A stretch of DNA of 64,000 nt from the NCBI RefSeq assembly GCF_040954645.1, contig NC_092813.1:14920136-14984135 (forward strand), given 5' to 3'. This document shows positions 57,060-64,000 of this stretch, in pieces. Under the pieces are notes generated by a model, which worked only from the letters and a program-made list of their open reading frames with translations, searched no databases and had not been told where the DNA came from. This stretch comes from Diabrotica undecimpunctata. Lineage: Eukaryota > Arthropoda > Insecta > Coleoptera > Chrysomelidae. The position numbers and the translations under genes are program-made. Each line of letters opens with the position of its first letter. Position 1 is the first letter of the stretch.

Positions 57060-58225
57060 TTTCTTTGTTATTATAAGGTGGTGAATTATAAAAATACCAA
57101 CAGTCACGTGGAAGACATTTTTTATCGCCTGAAAGTGTCCAAATTTAGTTTAAATTATTGGATTTCTGGAATTGTAGAGAGGAGGAAATATCACAGATTT
57201 AAATTCAACTTTATCAGGCCGTACTGGTATTTTCTGAAACTCTTCACAAAAGTCCACTTTGTATGAAATTTTACCACCTTTGTACTGAATCGCATGGATA
57301 TCCGTAACTAGGTAATTCAAATTACTTGTTCTTGAAGGTCTCATAGACTTATACTTCATTAAGCTCTTCTCTCCAAAATTTCCTAAAAAGTCAAAATTTC
57401 TATTTCTTGCTACATATGGCTAAATTCGCCCAGCCTATTGTGGATTTTTAGGTACATAATCACTCGGTAAGTATATATCTTTATTTTTCAAACGTGGTTC
57501 TATTACCGTATGAACCGAGTCACACTCCATCCGAGTGTGAACCTTTTCAAGAAATTTTTGAACAATTAATACCTTATATTTGTAAGCTAGGTAGAGCTAG
57601 GTTAGAGTATAGGCAAGTATTAAATTTCTATTTTGGGTAGTACAGCCCTCCGAATATATAATTTATATTTTTTCAAAAATTCTTCCTCTAGGTATTCTAC
57701 CAAAACAGAGGCATAGGTTGAAGCTTGGCCTTGAGCTTCTATCTCATTAAACCAATAGCAAACAACTTTTTTTGTTACCAAGTTACAATGTAAAGTTGTG
57801 ACAACACACTTTATTCTTATAATCTCTTAAGTGCGCTTGCAGGTATTTGTGGCGACAACTGCACGGTATTCTTCTTTTAATGCTTTTTCCTTGTCTTGTT
57901 CTTTTTAAGATCTTCCCAAATTTTTTTTTTCGTAAGTTTTTTGTTCGAAATTGCCATTTTTATATATAAAACAAATATCGCATTGATCTTTGCGAGGCTG
58001 AAACAAAGAAATTTTTATCTGGTTTATCACGTTCTTGAATAGTTTTAGATAAAGTATTTTATGATTTTCCTCTTTGCACCGTTTTTCGTAAATCTTGTGA
58101 AATATTGCCAATATATAGCGACAACAAATAAGCTTAGAAAAGCAATGATTAGAATGCGCAGAATCGAGGTGTGAAACATTTAGCATGGCTAAATTGACAA
58201 TGACGAGGTACTGCATCAACATAAT
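57060..58225 (-). pseudogene. Member of an arthropod transposase-like protein family, unnamed
   Basis: Minus-strand blocks: SLFQPRKDQCDICFIYKNGN, CYWFNEIEAQGQASTYASVL followed by VEYLEEE, FLEKVHTRMECDSVHTVIEP, RLKNKDIYLPSDYV, SMRPSRTSNLNYLVTDIHAI and QYKGGKISYKVDF. I recognise this set (RKDQCDxC, MECDSVH, LPSDY, RP...VTDI) as one that recurs in many arthropod genomes in repeat context, but cannot name the superfamily or prove catalysis. The segment between YLEEE and FLEK, where an acidic DG(C)-type motif would be expected, is missing or scrambled. Stops and frameshifts are present. Confidence 0.6.
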
Positions 58226-59559
58226 GGCTGCAAAAAGTTACGAGGTACCGTTTTCTGTAATTTAAAGCCTTCTGGAAATTTTCCCAGCTGTAACCACTGG
58301 TTAGTAGATGCCGCTACTTATTCTAAACCGAAAACCGAAATATCTCATTTTATGCAAATTTGTCAGTTATGAGGTCCTGCCTTTCTGCCGTCGATATACA
58401 GATTCGATTATTGGATATTCTAGGTGCAAGAGAGATATATTTAGGCAGTAGGTGACCAATATCGTCACCTACTGCCTTTACACAGTGGAATACATTAAGA
58501 CTTTCAGCAGCAAAAACCAATGACGGAGTTGGTCTTGAAACATTACTATTTCTGTTTTGAGACACGATGTAGAATTTAGAGCAATTGGAGATCTGTTCGA
58601 TGTTTTGTCGCCCTTGTAGTCAAAAGCAAACAAAATTTTATCACTAACATTATTTGGTTTTAACTACGATGAAATTAGTCTTTTACCTCAAATCCAATAT
58701 AGATCTGCCCACGCCACTGGTGAGCAGGATTAGTTTTTTGTTGATTTCTTCGTTGTACTAATTATTATTTGCACCAAAAAATGTAAATAAAAGTTTAAAT
58801 ACATAGGTACGTAAGATGTCCAAGTTTATAATAACAGTAACTATAATTATGATTTATCGATAGCACTGCGGTTTATAAAGATAAGAGAAAAGCAGAAAAA
58901 GATGGCACGATTACCCCTTTATACACGCTCGAACTCCAGTTTTGGATTTAAAACAGAATAATAAAGGAAATTACGTTAAGAAACACTAATATTGCAATCT
59001 TCAGTTATGCTTTATTAAGTCAAAGTGAGATAACAGTTTCCATGTACCTAATATAATGTAAAAATAATATCAAAAAAATTAATAACATTCGGGGTTCATA
59101 AAACAGTACTTTCCTGAAAGTTTTAGAGAGGGTTTTAAACTGTCTGATTCTTTTATACACTCGCCACAAAAAGTATCGCATAAGTTTCAAAACAAAAAAA
59201 AAAGTTTAAAAGTAGATATAAATTTTAAGCCAAAGATATACGTGTAAAACCTTCTTTAGGTATTTAAGAGCAGATAAAATTTTAAAGTTGTTGAAGTGTT
59301 TTGTTTTTGTCAAAAAAAGGAAAAAGTAATAACAGATAGGTACTTTTAATTTTTATCATTTTTTGTGTGTAGTAAGTTTGTTTGCTTTTCCATTTTAGAG
59401 TTTTCCGACTAAAATGTGACTTCTTTTATGCCTGAGTAGTTAACCATATTTTGACTTTTATTGGAGATAAGCAGTTACAGCAATTCGTTGCCGTTTTTAA
59501 ATTTTTGTGCAGGTTTATAGAAAATTGAGGTTACAATAGCAAGCCATATCCAGGACTTC
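58226..59559. other. No gene supported
   Basis: Bases 58350-58565 are open on the minus strand with a short inverted pair (GGTGACCAATATCGTCACC near 58451-58469), but no family is recognised. The rest is AT-rich. Confidence 0.35.
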
Positions 59560-61560
59560 AAATAAATATAGTACAATAGGTCACTTTACAGCCGTTTGGA
59601 CCTTTCGGCGACTGTAAATGATGACCGCTCTCTAAAATTTTAAGAAAATTTGATAAATGATAAAAAGCATACAATTTTAAAAAATACTCAGATTAGATAA
59701 AACTATGCTTTGTTAAATGTCTATGGGCTCGTCTTTTTTCTCTCTTTTCAACCATCTTCAATGTAACTTTAGAAATATTAGTGTTTTTAAGCGACCGCCC
59801 AAAAACCAAGGCAAATCTTTTGCACCTCCTCAAATTTTTTAATGTGATTATAATCGTAAATCTTACATTTTGGTTAAAATGGCTAAATAACAAAAGATAT
59901 AAGCAAAATGGATAAATAGTTTATAAATATAGTAAAGTAGGTTAATTTACAGTCGTCTGGACCTTTCGACGACTTTAAATGATGACTGGTCTCTGAAATT
60001 TTAAGAAAATTTGATAAATGGTAAAAAGCATTTAATTTTAAAAAATACTCAGACTGGATAAAACTATGCCTTGTTGGATGTCTATGGAAGCTTGACTACA
60101 GTCGTCTGGACCATTCGACGACTTTAAATGATGACTGGTCTCTGAAATTTTAAGAAAATTTGATAAATGGTAAAAAGCATTTAATTTTAAAAAATACTCA
60201 GACTGGATAAAACTATGCCTTGTTGGATGTCTATGGAAGCTTGACCTTTTTTCCTATTTTCAACCATCTTCATTGTAATTTTGCATCTATTCGCATTTTC
60301 AAGCGACTGCCCAAAAATCAAAGCAGATCTTTAGCAGCTCCTCAAATTTTTTAATGTGATTATAATCGCAAATCTTACATTTTGGTTAAAATGACTGAAT
60401 AACGGAAAATATAACCAAATGGATAAACAGTTTATAAATATAGTACAATAGGTTAGTTTACAGTCGTTTGGACCTTTCGACGACATTAAATGATGACCGC
60501 TCTCTGAAATTTTAAGAAAATTTAATAAATGGTAAAAAGCATATAATTTTAAAAAATACTCGGACAGAATAGAACTATGCCTTGTTGCATATTTATGGGC
60601 TTGTCTTTTTCTTCTCTTTTCAACTATCTTCATTATAACTTCAGATCTACTTGGGTTTTTAAACGACTGCTAAAAACCAAGGCAAATCTTTGGCACCTCC
60701 TCGAATTTTATAATGTGATTATAACTGCAAATATTACATTTTGGTTTAAATGACTGAATAACGAAAAATATAAGCAAAATGGATAAACAGTTTATAAATA
60801 TAGTACAATAGGTTAGTTTACAGCCGTTTAGACCTTTCGACGACTCTAAATGATGACCGCTCTCTAAAATTTTAAGAAAATTTGATGAATGGTAAAAAAT
60901 ATTAAATATAAAAAAAATACTCAGATTGGATAAAACGATGCCGTGTTGGATGTCTATGGGCTCGTTTTTTTTTCCTCTTTTTAACCATCTTCATTGTAAC
61001 TTTGGATCTATTTGAGTTTTCAAGCGACCGCCAAAAAACCAAGGCACGTCCTCGAATTTTAAAATGTGATTATAACCCTAAATCTTACTTTTTGGTTAAA
61101 ATGGCTGGATAACGAAAAATATATGCAAAATGGATAAACAGTTTATAAATATTGGACAATAGGTTAGTTTACAGCCGCTTGGACCTTTCGATGACCGCTC
61201 TCTAAAATTCTAAGAAAATTTGATAAATGGTGAAAATCATATAGTTCTCAGATTGGTTAAAACTATTGCTTTGTTGAATGTCGATTTGTTCGTCTTCTTT
61301 TCATCTTCTCCGTCGTATGTATTGAAACTTTTTATATATTCGCGTTTCCAAGCGACCGCTCTAAAATTTTCAATAAATTTGATAAATGTTAAAAAGCATA
61401 AAATTAAAAAAAAAGAATAATCCGATTGGATAAAAATATGCCGTGTTGAATGTCGATTTGTTTCTTTTTTTTCTCTTTTCAACCGTCTTTATTGCAACTT
61501 GCTATTTATTCGCGTTTTCAGGCGACCGATCTCTAACATTTTCAGAAAATTTGATAGATT
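59560..61560. repeat. Satellite-like tandem array, monomer about 361 bp
   Basis: The phrase TTTGGACCTTTCGACGAC and the following text recur at about 59597, 59959, 60108, 60470, 60830 and 61181, giving spacings of 362, 149, 362, 360 and 351. Each full unit also contains TTTTAAAAAATACTCAGA, TCTTTTCAACCATCTTCA, AAGCGACCGCC and TTACATTTTGGTTAAAATG. A partial 149 bp unit is duplicated at 59959-60258, and shortened units end the array. Short minus-strand frames repeat with the unit and are not genes. Confidence 0.92.
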
Positions 61561-61669
61561 ACAAGTTTAATTCAAATATACATTTTGATTAACCAAATTG
61601 GTTTTATGAGTACTACTCGTACATTAAAAATACTTTTACAAAGTTTAAATAGGATATTTTTAAAAAGTT

Positions 61670-61950
61670 ATGGATTCAACCGTTACTTGATGGAAATTAA
61701 TTTTATATAACAATAAAACACTGAAACACTCTTGTTTTTAAAACTTCCACAACATTTACTTTTTGAGTGATCTATTTTTGGTATGTCTTTAAACTTTATA
61801 GTCTTTAAATGAATAGGCTGAGGAGGGGAGAACTGTTTGTCTTAATTTTTAATTTGTTAATTTCCATAGATTCTAATAAAGATAGGTTAAGGCCTTTATT
61901 TTGGACGTGAAGAATTTGAAATTCGCCATTAAAAGAATGATTATTTTAAA
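61670..61950. repeat. PLE-type pseudo-LTR fragment
   Basis: ATGGATTCAACCGTTACTTG, GGCTGAGGAGGGGAGAACTG, TAATAAAGATAGGTTAAGGC and GAATTTGAAATTCGCCATTA match, in order, the left terminal repeat of the PLE at 16737-17610. No coding part adjoins it, so it looks like a solo or abortive copy. Confidence 0.72.
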
Positions 61951-62059
61951 AACAATATGGTTAAAAGTCCTGTGTAATATATGTAAGTATAATATGTAAA
62001 ACATCTGGTTTTTAAACATGTGTTTATGGAAAAATTATAAATAATTAAAAAAACTTATT

Positions 62060-62221
62060 TTAATTATATTAAAAAATTATAAAAAATTATGAAAAATTAC
62101 AAAAAATTATAAAAATTAAATAAAACTAAATAAAATTATATGAAATTAAATGAAATTAAATGAAATTAAATAAAATTAAATGAAATTAAATGAAATTTAA
62201 ATAAAATTAAATAAAATTAAA
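62060..62221. repeat. AT-rich minisatellite
   Basis: Variants of a ten-base AAATTAAATG unit are repeated many times, merging into AAAAATTAT repeats on the left. Confidence 0.9.
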
Positions 62222-63228
62222 GTCGCCAAATATCCAGATGGGTATTGATTTGTCCATAAACATAAGAAGATAATTACTACTTCCAAAATATCGTTGTGAT
62301 GGAAATAATGACAACTGTATATTGCTCCCATTTTCAAATACTTATTAATCTGTAAGAAAAGTATTTTGTGATATATCTATGGATTTCAGCATAACCTCCA
62401 CCTTCCTTGTCTCTACACACATATACTGCACTATATCCATTCACATTAAAATGGTGATAATACTACAATCCAACTTCAAAGAGCCCTATACCATATGTCT
62501 AAATATAGATATGCATAAATTCATTTTAACTCCAATAGAAAAAAAACTGCCGCTCGTAAAAATATACCACATAGGTTTACTGTCTCTAAAGACAAAATAT
62601 GAATACCAAATCGGACAAAAAAGTCGTTTTATGGGATTTTAGGACAAACAAAATTTTTTATCAAGAATGACATTTTTCGCTAAAAATAAAAAAATGCTCC
62701 TCTTGGGCACACTTTACAATGTCGTTTCATCGTCAACCCATTTTTTGTTTGCCAATGTTTTCATTGGAATTAATCCGTATTGGCAAGCTTTTTTAATTAA
62801 AAAGTGTGATATTTCCATTTCTGAATTCCAAATCGAATGCTTAAAATTACTACTAATTTGCACCATAACGCAAAAGTGCAAAAATGTGTAGATAAATTAT
62901 TACATAAATAATAAACATAATAAAAATTTACTGGAAGCAATTAAGTGATAATCGAATGAAATACGTGACATTATGTATGTTTGATTAACAATGGTATTTC
63001 TTACGAACGAAATTTATGATTTAATAAGTGGTGGAGATACATGACACATGTTGTTGACTCCACAAAAGTTACGTCAGTGTTTTGCATTAGGGAATTTTTT
63101 AGCGGTTACGTTTTTTTGTGAAACGTATGCTAAAACATATTTACGACGGTCCTCGTTCTGAACTTTCTAATTCAGAGGCAATTAAGGAAATATAATTTTT
63201 ATCGAAGATACCAAAATCAACCATTTAT
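62222..63228. other. No gene supported
   Basis: An open frame at 62379-62642 (starting DFSITSTFLVSTHIYCTISI) has no recognisable domain. Confidence 0.35.
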
Positions 63229-63262
63229 GCCAGGGGTGAGCAACATTTTTAATCAAAGGGCC
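63229..63262 (+). repeat. hAT-type terminal sequence
   Basis: CAGGGGTGAGCAACATTTTT followed by AAAGGGCCA is the common terminus of one hAT group. Only this end is in view; the partner end and transposase were not found. Confidence 0.6.
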
Positions 63263-63794
63263 AATATAAATTTTAAAATTTTTCGGCGTGCCATACATAA
63301 AGAAGCACTAATTAAAAGGTTAAGTGCCACCATATTAAAAATTTTAATGTCTTCGTTCGTGACCGATCACTTTTTTTTACACCTTCGCTGCAGTTACGAA
63401 AAATTCAATTATTATCTTGTATGATTACCAGTTGTAATTGAATTTGCAATTGTTGTAATGTTGTAATTGTAAAATTCTGCATTTAGATACACCAGTCGCA
63501 ATAGACTGGTAGTTCTTAAGAAATGTGAGATCCATCTGTCAATTTTTAAACATTTATATGTAGTAATAATTGTATACATACAAGGAATAGGACAAACTTG
63601 CTGGAAACTGTATCAGTACCAGAATATTCCTTTTGTTAAAGCAAAAATTGAAATTTTTAAGAAGTGCATATAATATTTTTAAATAAAATCAAACCAAAAC
63701 TTTTATTGAGAACAAAATACATATTTTTCATAAAATATAAAAATAACAAATGCTAATTATTATTAGTAAGAATAATTTTTAAAATTTATGGATT

Positions 63795-63990
63795 ATGTTT
63801 AAAATTAAAACATGGTATAATGCTGGTTTTCCCTCGCATATGCTGCAGTATGTAGTAACTTTAAACCTTTTTATCAGCTTCTTTACTTTTCATTGTTTCT
63901 CTCAGCTTCTTGTAACATTCCATACAATTTCGCCTTTTTTTGGTACCAGGCCCTTCGGGTTTAGTTCGTATATGTTTTCGCGGAACTGAT
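63795..63990 (-). pseudogene. piggyBac transposase C-terminal cysteine-rich piece
   Basis: The minus strand encodes PEGPGTKKRRNCMECYKKLR, then a stop and YYILQHMRGKTSIIPCFNFK with HNP. This follows the layout of the piggyBac C-terminal domain (C-x2-C, then a second cysteine/histidine cluster), with several cysteines changed. The rest of the gene would lie beyond the right edge. Confidence 0.5.
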
Positions 63991-64000
63991 TTTATATTCG

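Noticed and set aside
59693..61482. Minus-strand frames with REKRR-type sequence in the satellite
   Set aside because: They recur with the satellite unit and have no domain; not genes.
1..64000. CRISPR arrays, rRNA, tRNA, bacterial operons or defence systems
   Set aside because: None were seen. The repeats present are transposon ends, microsatellites and a satellite, all in a eukaryotic setting.

Overview
The window looks like nuclear DNA of an insect, possibly a beetle (the order is inference). It is very AT-rich, has no bacterial-style gene packing, and is made almost entirely of decayed, nested transposable elements. The one host gene I can support is the 3' end of a plus-strand Mctp gene (multiple C2 and transmembrane domain protein). 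Its penultimate exon is at 1476-1683, its last coding exon at 19724-19810, and a possible polyadenylation signal lies near 20175. The roughly 18 kb intron between them is packed with repeats.

Within or beside Mctp (1-20 kb): 5'-truncated RTE-like retrotransposon ends, two of them with clear target-site duplications; RNase H remnants of other non-LTR elements; a scrambled hAT element holding a palindromic MITE; a Penelope-like element (PLE) with inverted pseudo-LTRs inserted into a jockey-like reverse transcriptase; a Tigger/pogo transposon with both ends; and a second, degraded PLE.

20-34 kb: the 3' part of a non-LTR element with a restriction-like endonuclease (RLE); an almost complete minus-strand CR1/jockey-like element (ORF1, APE endonuclease, reverse transcriptase, 3' end); a second Tigger-type transposase; a ZMYM-type hAT; a foldback MITE; and a Tc1/mariner-type element with about 530 bp terminal inverted repeats sitting in a (TA)n tract.

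34-47 kb: an RTE insertion that was later included in a 690 bp direct duplication; a piggyBac element (37155-42919, TTAA on both sides) whose transposase gene is split by a 3.4 kb inverted-repeat element with unusual subterminal motifs; and several fragments of I-like non-LTR elements on both strands.

47-64 kb: RTE reverse transcriptase; a second RLE element copy interrupted by an RTE insertion with target-site duplication; an I-like ORF1/endonuclease region; a degraded member of a transposase-like protein family I cannot name; a roughly 361 bp satellite array; a PLE-related terminal repeat; one hAT-type terminus; and a piggyBac C-terminal piece at the right edge.

There is no operon or pathway here. 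What links the features is their order of insertion: overlaps, target-site duplications and interrupted reading frames let the nesting be read. I saw no CRISPR array, no rRNA or tRNA gene and no convincing new defence or metabolic system.
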